NCBI GenBank assembly: GCA_014859225.1
Contig: JACUUP010000042.1
Coordinates: 1 to 10,858 of the forward strand
Direction: 5' to 3'
Source of the DNA: Candidatus Aerophobota bacterium
GTDB taxonomy: Bacteria > Aerophobota > Aerophobia > Aerophobales > B3-G15
DNA length: 10,858 bases
Within the stretch, counting starts at the first letter, position 1, and each line of letters begins with the position of its first letter. The notes under the pieces are model-generated. The model searched no databases, was not told the origin of the DNA, and worked only from the letters and a program-made list of their open reading frames with translations. The position numbers were made by a program, and so were the translations under genes. Positions 1 to 5,468 of the stretch are shown piece after piece.

Positions 1-932
1 TCATGAGCCAAAAGAAGAAAATTGTATTTTATGCTATTGGCATACCAAAATCCTGTAGTTTTACAGTTATGTTGTCGTTTAATAACAAGGTCTCTTAATT
101 TAAAGCCTGCATCTAAATAAATATTTATAAGTTTAAATCCTAAAGGAATCACATGTTTCTTCCTGCGCGTATCTCCTATCAAAATAGCACATTGTCTGCC
201 TGGTTTTAGCACTCTAAAACTATCTTTTGCAACTTTAGCCATTTCTTTTAAGAAAGCATCTATATCAAAAAATGATAAATCTCCTTCTTTGGAATCCGTA
301 TAATGAATAATGTTTGCATAAGGAGGATGAGCACAAATTAAATATATTGAGCTATCTTTTAAGAAAGATAAATCTCTGGCGTCGCCGACTGATAATCCTG
401 GTTCGTAAATCTTAAAATGGCTTTTTTCATCAATGAAACTTAACTGCTGAGATTCTATGCAAAAATCTACGTTTTTCTTTGCTAGTTCAATGGCTTTATC
501 GTTTATATCAAAGGCTATGCATCTTCTGCCTAAAAGTTTACATTCTACAGCAGTTGTTCCGGCGCCACAGAAATAATCCAAAACCAATTCATCTGGTCTT
601 GAATATTTGAGAATCAAATTCCTGGGAATATAAGGGGACCAATTGCCTCTGTACTCGCCGCTATGAGTGGCCCAACTCCCCCTTTGTTTAAAACTCCAGA
701 CTGTTGCTTGTTCTTCCTTAAAACGCCCTGGGTGGAGGTTTTTTATTTTCTTTGAAGCTTTCAAACTACTAATATTGAGCCCTTGTGTTTTCGTAACAAC
801 TCGTTCAATATACCGAAATGTAACACCATACATCTTACCAATTTCTAAATCTGGAGTCCCCTTTGCTTTTTCTTCTAATATTGCCTCTTCCAGCTTTTTT
901 ACCGTTTTGAAATTTACCTTTTTATTAGTCAC
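1..932 (-). CDS. Amino-DNA methyltransferase with N-terminal HTH-like segment, 3' end cut by window edge
   Basis: Partial gene: 310 codons are visible and the C-terminus lies beyond the left edge. The product should transfer a methyl group from S-adenosylmethionine to an exocyclic amino group of A or C in DNA. The AdoMet-binding motif I is DYFCGAGTT (residues 119-127), preceded by a motif X-like stretch (about 98-110) and followed by FDIN (141-144). The catalytic motif IV is HPPY (202-205), in place of the usual D/N/SPPY. Motif I precedes motif IV by about 80 residues, which suggests a gamma-like order. Residues 20-50 resemble a helix-turn-helix (DLEIGKMYGV). The start is GTG, because the same frame has TGA TAA just upstream and an AGAGGA Shine-Dalgarno lies 5 bases before it. 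The start overlaps the stop of a 27-codon ORF as GTGA. It is probably the modification gene of the cassette. The methyltransferase call is firm; base specificity and target site cannot be read. Confidence 0.9.
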   Translation of the reverse strand, partial: MTNKKVNFKTVKKLEEAILEEKAKGTPDLEIGKMYGVTFRYIERVVTKTQGLNISSLKASKKIKNLHPGRFKEEQATVWSFKQRGSWATHSGEYRGNWSPYIPRNLILKYSRPDELVLDYFCGAGTTAVECKLLGRRCIAFDINDKAIELAKKNVDFCIESQQLSFIDEKSHFKIYEPGLSVGDARDLSFLKDSSIYLICAHPPYANIIHYTDSKEGDLSFFDIDAFLKEMAKVAKDSFRVLKPGRQCAILIGDTRRKKHVIPLGFKLINIYLDAGFKLRDLVIKRQHNCKTTGFWYANSIKYNFLLLAH

Positions 933-1012
933 TGTATCCTCTTTTTATCAACCCAATGCAACATCGGTCGTCTTTTGGCAGGAGTGATTTTCAGCTTTTG
1001 CTCTTTGTTCAT
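929..1012 (-). CDS. 27-codon ORF, translationally coupled to the methyltransferase
   Basis: A short ORF fills the 86-base gap between the nuclease-like gene and the methyltransferase. It starts with ATG 6 bases after the upstream stop and ends in TGA overlapping the GTG start of the methyltransferase. The peptide is strongly basic and contains the stretch KITPAKRRPMLHWV. From memory, not from a search, a similar P-K-x-R-P-M-L-x-W-V stretch occurs near the N-terminus of some large site-specific DNA methyltransferases. This could therefore be a leader peptide that couples translation, a genuine small subunit, or the remnant of another methylase start. The only Shine-Dalgarno-like GGAG lies 12 bases upstream, inside the previous gene, which is rather far. 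Confidence 0.4.
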   Translation of the reverse strand: MNKEQKLKITPAKRRPMLHWVDKKRIQ

Positions 1013-1018
1013 TTTTTT

Positions 1019-2089
1019 TCAGTTCTCCATATTATCAAATAAAGTTGGTTCTACTTTCTTTGACAAATCTAAAGTTTCTGGTTTAAATTTATGTAGTTGT
1101 TTAAGAAATTCTTCATAGGTTTCTCTGTCTTTTAGATTAAAGATCCAACCTTTTTGAGGTTCGTAACTTATATTTTCTCTTATAGGTTCATTTAAACGGG
1201 TTTTTATCTCCATTAAGAAATCCTTAACTAATCTCCTGATATGCCTTTTTGCATCATTATCTTCCCAGATTTCATACATTCTAAAGGTTGCAGAATTCAA
1301 AAGTTCATCAGTTGTGAAGGTTACAGAAGTAGGGATGGTTGTTCCACCAATATTACTTATTACATAACTTAATATTCTTTCAAATAGAACTCTTCTGCAA
1401 AACTGCTGCTCTTGCTTTGTCTGATTTATATTGGGATCATAGGGGATAAAATATAAGGGACGGGGGTCTGTATCTTCTTCAAATTGTATAACTTTGATTG
1501 GCGATTTATCCATGAGATTCAAAAATCTTTTTGTTTTTTCAGGATATTCTAATATTATTTCTGATTGCGACGATCTTATTTGAAAACATCCATAATTTCC
1601 AGATTCAAGATTTGCTTTCTCTTTTATCCCTCTTTCAAGGTCTTCGAGAGTTCTCTCCATTAATTCAATATTATTGGGACCAATAAAATAACAAAGTATA
1701 CCCTTATTTTCTCCTCTTTTACCTATTGCTAATACTTCAGAAAGAACGGGACCTGCAATTAGTAACAAAGTCCTTGCTTGACTTGCAGCAGAAGAGTCAG
1801 AACCGAATGAAGATGATTTACACTCTAATACACAAAATTTCTTTTTCCCTTGTGTCTCGAGTATTAAATCGGGTCTTACAGCGTTCTGACAATTTATCTT
1901 TTCTGTAACTACAAGCCTTATATCAGGAGGTAAAGCAAGCAGAGGGCCTATAGAATAAATATTCAATCCCGATTTATAAAATAGAGGATAAATACAAGAG
2001 TATTGAGAAAGTTGCGGTTGAGCAAGCCAGATAGCCAGATTCAATTGAAATAAGGGGTCCTTACAGAGGTCATCAATATTCAGGTTCAT
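1019..2089 (-). CDS. PD-(D/E)xK nuclease-like protein, candidate restriction subunit
   Basis: A 356-residue soluble protein with no signal peptide or membrane segment. Residues 72-91 look like a PD-(D/E)xK nuclease core: RPDLIL gives P73-D74, and CVLECKSS gives E89-x-K91 after a 14-residue gap, inside alternating hydrophobic beta-like stretches. Residues 94-113 (S/A-rich, AASQAR) would be the helix that often follows this core. No family is recognised for the rest; the C-terminal third is charged and helical. The ATG has a good GGAG Shine-Dalgarno 6 bases upstream, and the gene overlaps the end of the 423-residue gene by 17 bases. Lying two genes upstream of a DNA methyltransferase on the same strand, it is the best candidate for the restriction nuclease. 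That role is inference: the core could instead belong to an inactive DNA-binding homologue. Confidence 0.6.
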   Translation of the reverse strand: MNLNIDDLCKDPLFQLNLAIWLAQPQLSQYSCIYPLFYKSGLNIYSIGPLLALPPDIRLVVTEKINCQNAVRPDLILETQGKKKFCVLECKSSSFGSDSSAASQARTLLLIAGPVLSEVLAIGKRGENKGILCYFIGPNNIELMERTLEDLERGIKEKANLESGNYGCFQIRSSQSEIILEYPEKTKRFLNLMDKSPIKVIQFEEDTDPRPLYFIPYDPNINQTKQEQQFCRRVLFERILSYVISNIGGTTIPTSVTFTTDELLNSATFRMYEIWEDNDAKRHIRRLVKDFLMEIKTRLNEPIRENISYEPQKGWIFNLKDRETYEEFLKQLHKFKPETLDLSKKVEPTLFDNMEN

Positions 2090-3344
2090 ATTTTACTCCT
2101 TTTGAAGATTCATCTACTATAGTCTTGTATTCAATATCTCCGATATATGCTTTTGCGGACGGGTCAATATATCTTTGAATGTTGCAAATGAGACGATGGA
2201 TTGTGTTTCCACAGGTTCCTTTAGGCACAATAGTAATCAAATGTTTATCTGTCAATTCAAGAAAAATAGGCTTCCACAAATGTTTATCTACTCCATAGAC
2301 ATGAACCTTCCTGGGTCCTAAAGCTATAGGATTGCCCCATAACCTGAAGCGGTTATTTATACGTCCAAAAGTTGATTTAATCCAGTAATCAAAAGTTTCT
2401 TTGCTTAAAGGTTCTTCAAATTTTATTGTTACAGGTGAGCCGATTAATTTTTGGAACTGACGCGGTATTGTCACAGTTTCTTTATATATTGAATACCAGG
2501 CTTTTTCCTCGGTCTTTTTCATCAGTTCGTCATATATGCGTAGAACATATAAAATATGAGACCTGTGGTCTCTGAAATTACCGCTTCTATTTGTAACTTT
2601 TCCATTATCATAAAAATCATGTCCTCCTCTTCCAACTGGCGATGGAAATCTTAGTTGGCTTATAGCATAAAGAGGTGAGTATAAATCTTGGAGTTTGCCT
2701 AACTTTTCCTGGACAATAGAAATCTTGTCTACTAACTTGAACTTAGATGCTCTTCTCTCAACAATTTCTATCACATCTCCTTCATCAAGGGATAAAGATA
2801 TTTCTTTATCTTCCTCATTCTCATCTTCATAGATTTCTGAGTCAATCTGGTATATACTCTCATGGACAAATAATATACTAACATATCTGTGAGGTTTGGT
2901 TAAGTAAGCTACTCTCTGCCATAACACATTGAAGGTTAGACCACTTAGCCATACATGGTCTAAATGTGATGAATTGAGAACAAGGTTTTTTACCCATTTA
3001 TCAGCTTTATCGCTAAGGTGAAGCGTGTAAAACACAAAATATCTCGGCGTGAAAACTTCAAGAAATCCCATATATTCTTTATTTTCTTTTGTATCTAACA
3101 CCCGATAAAGATTTTCGTCAATTTGTTCAGTTTCTACCTCTAATATTCCTAAAACCTCTGTTATTGTCTTCTGCATTCCAGTATCCCCCACATGTTCAAG
3201 CATATAACTTTTAACTAACGGACGCTTCATCTTTCGCTCATCTAGTTCTTCCATACGTTCTGCCGAATATCCATCTAAATATCGTATCATCTTTTCGCGT
3301 GAACCAATAGATTTTATCTCTTTTGAAATACCAATATCTGGCAT
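2073..3344 (-). CDS. Unknown 423-residue protein of the restriction-like cassette
   Basis: I do not recognise the family. The protein appears soluble, with a charged N-terminus (residues 1-60), a possible beta-rich domain at 88-165 containing HLDHVWLSGLTFNVLW (127-142), a very acidic linker (169-190), and a C-terminal domain (about 315-395). The C-terminal part is rich in residues that look conserved: FRLWGNPI (333-340), HVYGVDKHLW (348-357) and GTCGNTIHRL (376-385). No Walker A, helicase, HNH or PLD motif was seen. A TAGGAGG Shine-Dalgarno lies 5 bases before the ATG. The gene overlaps the nuclease-like gene by 17 bases, so the two are probably made in fixed proportion and may form one complex. 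It could be a DNA-recognition, sensor or effector subunit of the cassette; nothing in the sequence decides among these. Confidence 0.75.
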   Translation of the reverse strand: MPDIGISKEIKSIGSREKMIRYLDGYSAERMEELDERKMKRPLVKSYMLEHVGDTGMQKTITEVLGILEVETEQIDENLYRVLDTKENKEYMGFLEVFTPRYFVFYTLHLSDKADKWVKNLVLNSSHLDHVWLSGLTFNVLWQRVAYLTKPHRYVSILFVHESIYQIDSEIYEDENEEDKEISLSLDEGDVIEIVERRASKFKLVDKISIVQEKLGKLQDLYSPLYAISQLRFPSPVGRGGHDFYDNGKVTNRSGNFRDHRSHILYVLRIYDELMKKTEEKAWYSIYKETVTIPRQFQKLIGSPVTIKFEEPLSKETFDYWIKSTFGRINNRFRLWGNPIALGPRKVHVYGVDKHLWKPIFLELTDKHLITIVPKGTCGNTIHRLICNIQRYIDPSAKAYIGDIEYKTIVDESSKGVKYEPEY

Positions 3345-3359
3345 CTTTGCCTCCTAACT

Positions 3360-3387
3360 ATGATCTAAAAAGGTAAATCATTGTCAA
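3360..3387 (-). promoter_or_regulatory. Weak candidate promoter for the restriction-like cassette
   Basis: On the minus strand a perfect TTGACA (3387-3382) is followed after 16 bases by GATCAT (3365-3360), which matches TATAAT at four of six positions. Transcription would start almost at the Shine-Dalgarno of the 423-residue gene. The TTGACA lies inside the 26-codon reading frame, so it may be a coincidence of coding. No terminator hairpin was seen between mnhG (ending 3462) and this point, so read-through from the mnh operon is also possible. Confidence 0.25.
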
Positions 3388-3445
3388 GACTTTCTCCAGA
3401 ATCAAATTCTAATCTAATTAAAATCTTATTATTTTCATCCCCCAC
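3365..3445 (-). CDS. Possible 26-codon gene ending in an SSB-like acidic tip
   Basis: Between mnhG and the 423-residue gene a short reading frame starts with GTG, preceded by GGAG at the ideal distance of 6 bases. It ends in TAG 20 bases before the next start. The peptide is acidic and ends exactly in LDNDLPF. This resembles the C-terminal tip of bacterial single-stranded DNA-binding proteins (DDDIPF/DDDLPF type), which docks many DNA-repair enzymes. An ATG at 3457 in the same frame would add four residues but has no Shine-Dalgarno. There is an in-frame TAA about five codons before that ATG, so no longer SSB is encoded here. It may be a genuine small first gene of the operon, the 3' remnant of an ssb gene left at an insertion junction, or chance. 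Confidence 0.35.
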   Translation of the reverse strand: MGDENNKILIRLEFDSGESLDNDLPF

Positions 3446-3461
3446 ATATGGCTCCATAAGA

Positions 3462-3767
3462 TTAGTCTTTTACTTTCTTCCTTTTCCAGGGTATAACACC
3501 CCTTTCCCATGCATGTCTTCCTATTATATGAGAGGTGACAGGTCCTGTCACCAGAAAAAATAGGGCAATAAGCAGTATTCTACCCGTCATAGGAGTAAAT
3601 CCTTCAAGTAACATACAGGCTATAAATATTGAAAATAAAGAGGTGGTACTGCATTTTGAAGAAGCCTGCAGACGGGTATAAATGTCGGGAAATCTTAATA
3701 GACCAATATTGCCAAAGATACCAAAAAATATACCCAACCCCATAAAAAATTGCACTATCCACATCAT
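3462..3767 (-). CDS. mnhG: Mrp-type Na+/H+ antiporter subunit G
   Basis: A 101-residue membrane protein, normal length for MnhG/MrpG, a small subunit of the multisubunit Mrp cation/proton antiporter in the cytoplasmic membrane. The family signature is clear: G-x-I-G-L-L-R-F-P-D-I-Y-T-R-L-Q-A at about residues 20-36, two to three hydrophobic helices (about 5-25, 42-60, 62-82), and a basic C-terminal tail. The start overlaps the mnhF stop as ATGA, with GAGG 7 bases upstream. A second ATG directly follows and could be used instead. In many Mrp operons further subunits (B, C, D and an A-like piece) follow G. Here they do not, and the restriction-like cassette begins instead. Confidence 0.93.
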   Translation of the reverse strand: MMWIVQFFMGLGIFFGIFGNIGLLRFPDIYTRLQASSKCSTTSLFSIFIACMLLEGFTPMTGRILLIALFFLVTGPVTSHIIGRHAWERGVIPWKRKKVKD

Positions 3768-4039
3768 TCTTTGTCCTCTCTGCTTGCAGCGTGTCTTGCA
3801 ATTGCTAATATTCCAATGAAGCCTAATATTGCATAAACTAAAGCTACATCTAAATAAATAGAGCGATTATATTTTACCGCTATTAAAACAAGGATTGCTG
3901 AGATTTGAGCTAAAACAAGGTTAAGTCCAATCATTCTATCCTCAGAAGTTGGCCCGATAACCACTCTCACCATACTAAGCACAGAGATTCCCATGAGGAT
4001 AAAGATAACAATATCCAGGGTTAAAACTCTTATATCCAT
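3764..4039 (-). CDS. mnhF: Mrp-type Na+/H+ antiporter subunit F
   Basis: A membrane protein of 91 residues if translation starts at ATG 4039. That start has AAGGA about 5 bases upstream and overlaps mnhE by 10 bases. A GTG at 4054 would add five residues (MAKEN) and overlap mnhE by 25 bases, but I prefer the ATG because of its Shine-Dalgarno. The family motif V-I-G-P-T-x-x-D-R-M-I-G-L-N follows the first of three predicted helices. MnhF is a small integral subunit of the Mrp complex that works with MnhE and MnhG next to the ion-translocating large subunits. It overlaps mnhG by 4 bases, so these subunits are translationally coupled. Confidence 0.92.
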   Translation of the reverse strand: MDIRVLTLDIVIFILMGISVLSMVRVVIGPTSEDRMIGLNLVLAQISAILVLIAVKYNRSIYLDVALVYAILGFIGILAIARHAASREDKE

Positions 4040-4542
4040 ATTTTCCTTAGCCACATCTCAAAATGTCCTTTGATTAGCGAGCTGGCAAAGTGAGAGTGAG
4101 TTGTCTTTGCATTTAACCAGTGAACAATAAGGTGGTCCTCATCAAGGTCCAGAGTAATGGTTCCCGGAGTAAGACTGATAGAGTTAGCCAGAATTACTCT
4201 TGCCACATCAGATTTTAATCGGGTGCGAAAGTGGACGATGCGTGGATTTATGTTGCCTTTCATTACGCTAAAGACCATTTTAAAACTGGCAAGATAAATC
4301 TTAAAGAGTAAAACAAAAATGTATATGACAATTAAATATATATGGGGAAGCAAAGAACGCCGAGCAGCCTCTTTTTCCTCAATAAATATACTGTAGGTTA
4401 AAAGGGCAACCAAAAAGGAAAACATGCCGCCAAGAAAAAGGGAAAATAAAGCCAGGCTGCCGGTAAATAAAATCCAGCCTACCATAAGATAAAGGCTGGT
4501 AAGGATAATTCTTACTATTTTCCACTTTAAAAAAACATTCAT
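4030..4542 (-). CDS. mnhE: Mrp-type Na+/H+ antiporter subunit E
   Basis: A 170-residue protein, typical MnhE/MrpE length. It has three N-terminal hydrophobic helices (about residues 10-30, 33-53 and 66-88) and a cytoplasmic C-terminal domain. That domain carries the family hallmark S-I-S-L-T-P-G-T-I-T-L-D-L (about 121-133) followed by HLIVHWL. MnhE is a structural subunit of the multisubunit monovalent cation/proton antiporter, which exports Na+ (or K+) in exchange for protons. The start lies 3 bases after the stop of the EIIA gene, with GAAGG overlapping that stop as Shine-Dalgarno, so it belongs to the same transcript as the two regulators upstream. The order E-F-G is the normal one for the operon tail. 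Confidence 0.93.
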   Translation of the reverse strand: MNVFLKWKIVRIILTSLYLMVGWILFTGSLALFSLFLGGMFSFLVALLTYSIFIEEKEAARRSLLPHIYLIVIYIFVLLFKIYLASFKMVFSVMKGNINPRIVHFRTRLKSDVARVILANSISLTPGTITLDLDEDHLIVHWLNAKTTHSHFASSLIKGHFEMWLRKIWI

Positions 4543-4545
4543 TAT

Positions 4546-5016
4546 TTAACCTTCTTTTTCTTCCTGCTCTCTAAAAATTGTTACTACCTCTTCTTCTTTA
4601 GTCACTCTCATTAAAATCTCTTTAAATTGGGTATTGTGAAGAATGCGGGATAATTTGCAAAGAATTTTCAGGTGTTGGGATTCCTCTCCCTTGGGGCCGA
4701 GTAGAAGAAAAATGAGGTTAACAGGCTTTTCATCTATGGCATCAAATTCTAAACCCTCCTTTTTTCTGCCTAAAGCCATAACCGTTTGAGAAATCTCTTT
4801 ACTTCTGATATGGGGTATAGCAATTCCTCCTCCAATCCCCGTAGTTCCCTCTTTTTCCCTCTGGATGATTTCTTTTTCTATTTTGGGTGCATTTTTTATC
4901 TTGCCCGATTGGCAAAGAAGTTCAACCATTTCTCCTATAACTTCTTTTTTTCTTTTTGCATTTAGGTCAAGTTTTATATATTTGGGGTTGAGAAGCTCAG
5001 ACAATTTTAACATCAT
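4546..5016 (-). CDS. PTS EIIA protein, fructose/nitrogen (PtsN-like) type
   Basis: A 156-residue cytosolic single-domain EIIA (PTS_EIIA type 2). The phosphorylation site is H69 in GIGGGIAIPHIRS (60-72), preceded by the family's REKEGTTG (53-60). H115 in SQHLKILCKLSR is the second conserved histidine. Such stand-alone EIIA proteins usually act as phosphorylation-dependent regulators rather than sugar carriers; PtsN of proteobacteria acts on potassium transport. Its place directly before mnhE, and sharing one base (TAATG) with the PII-like gene, suggests that it controls the antiporter. No EI, HPr or permease gene is in the window. The first ATG is only 4 bases from the GGAGG; the second ATG (5013) has a 7-base spacing and may be the true start. 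Confidence 0.88.
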   Translation of the reverse strand: MMLKLSELLNPKYIKLDLNAKRKKEVIGEMVELLCQSGKIKNAPKIEKEIIQREKEGTTGIGGGIAIPHIRSKEISQTVMALGRKKEGLEFDAIDEKPVNLIFLLLGPKGEESQHLKILCKLSRILHNTQFKEILMRVTKEEEVVTIFREQEEKEG

Positions 5017-5357
5017 TATTCCTCCTCATGCCTCAATCCTTTGGCATAATCCACAGGGATTGTGAAGAGAATCCCTGTTCCTGGTTCGGATAAGTTACCG
5101 CATACTTTTTCTATAAGCTCCTCCAGTTTTTTTATTTTTTCTTCCTTTTTTATCACGGAGAAGATAGTTTTATTGTAAGGTTTGTTACCTCTCATAAATT
5201 CTCTAAAATCAGCAAAGAGGGGAACTTCGTAGGTGAGCATTCTACCCATCCCTTCCGAGTCAAGGATGGTTGCCCCTGGGATTCCCGCTTCTACAAATGC
5301 TTCCATAACTTCTTCCAGCAACTCTTCTCTGTTCAGTACAAAAACAAGTAACTTCAT
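5016..5357 (-). CDS. PII-like (GlnB-fold) signalling protein
   Basis: A 113-residue cytosolic protein of PII-like length. An early strand (MKLLVFVLNR, 1-10) is followed by GIPGATILDSEGMGR (25-39), which matches the GATV-x-D-S-x-G-MG stretch of PII proteins. The end has GTGILFTIPVDYAKGL (93-108), like the PII C-terminal nucleotide-binding strand. The T-loop region (40-65) is not that of GlnB, and the uridylylated tyrosine is not evident. PII-like proteins bind adenine nucleotides or related ligands and often sit beside the transporter they regulate. The start chosen is ATG 5357, with an AGGGGGGG Shine-Dalgarno 8-9 bases upstream. The frame is open 19 codons further, but that part runs into the promoter region. 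It is the first gene of the operon with EIIA and mnhEFG. Confidence 0.75.
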   Translation of the reverse strand: MKLLVFVLNREELLEEVMEAFVEAGIPGATILDSEGMGRMLTYEVPLFADFREFMRGNKPYNKTIFSVIKKEEKIKKLEELIEKVCGNLSEPGTGILFTIPVDYAKGLRHEEE

Positions 5358-5385
5358 TGTGCGTGCCCCCCCTATTCTTAGCTTA

Positions 5386-5414
5386 AAATTACAATATCTT
5401 GGGGTTAAAGTCAA
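5386..5414 (-). promoter_or_regulatory. Candidate promoter of the PII-like/EIIA/mnhEFG operon
   Basis: On the minus strand TTGACT (5414-5409) is followed after 17 bases by TAATTT (5391-5386). The -35 box is good and the -10 box is weak (three of six). Transcription would start near 5379, giving a leader of about 20 bases with the G-rich Shine-Dalgarno. The -35 box is one arm of the inverted repeat at 5408-5427. Confidence 0.4.
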
Positions 5415-5427
5415 ATTGTATTGACTT
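5408..5427. repeat. Inverted repeat AAGTCAA-N6-TTGACTT in the divergent promoter region
   Basis: A perfect 7-base inverted repeat with a 6-base spacer sits midway between the PII-like gene and mgtE. Each arm is also the -35 box of one of the two divergent promoters. It may be an operator that controls both units together, or simply two back-to-back promoter boxes that look palindromic because both match TTGACT. Confidence 0.5.
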
Positions 5428-5449
5428 AAGGGGTTATGTATGCTATTTA
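5421..5449 (+). promoter_or_regulatory. Candidate promoter of mgtE
   Basis: TTGACT (5421-5426) is separated by 17 bases from TATTTA (5444-5449), a weak -10 box. Transcription would start near 5456, leaving about 13 bases before the mgtE start, just enough for the AGGAG site. There is no room for an Mg2+-sensing M-box leader, so control would have to act at the promoter or on the protein. Confidence 0.4.
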
Positions 5450-5468
5450 TTTGTTTTTAGGAGATAGT

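Noticed and set aside
667-987. Plus-strand reading frame of 106 codons
   Set aside because: It lies opposite the methyltransferase gene and the 27-codon ORF, has no Shine-Dalgarno, and its composition (rich in F, S, L) is typical of an antisense shadow.
3604-3801. Minus-strand frame of 65 codons within mnhF and mnhG
   Set aside because: It is an out-of-frame shadow of mnhG, whose own frame carries the family motif.
5358-5468. M-box (Mg2+) riboswitch ahead of mgtE
   Set aside because: The whole intergenic region is only 111 bases, with a promoter in it, leaving a leader of about 13 bases; no room for the aptamer.
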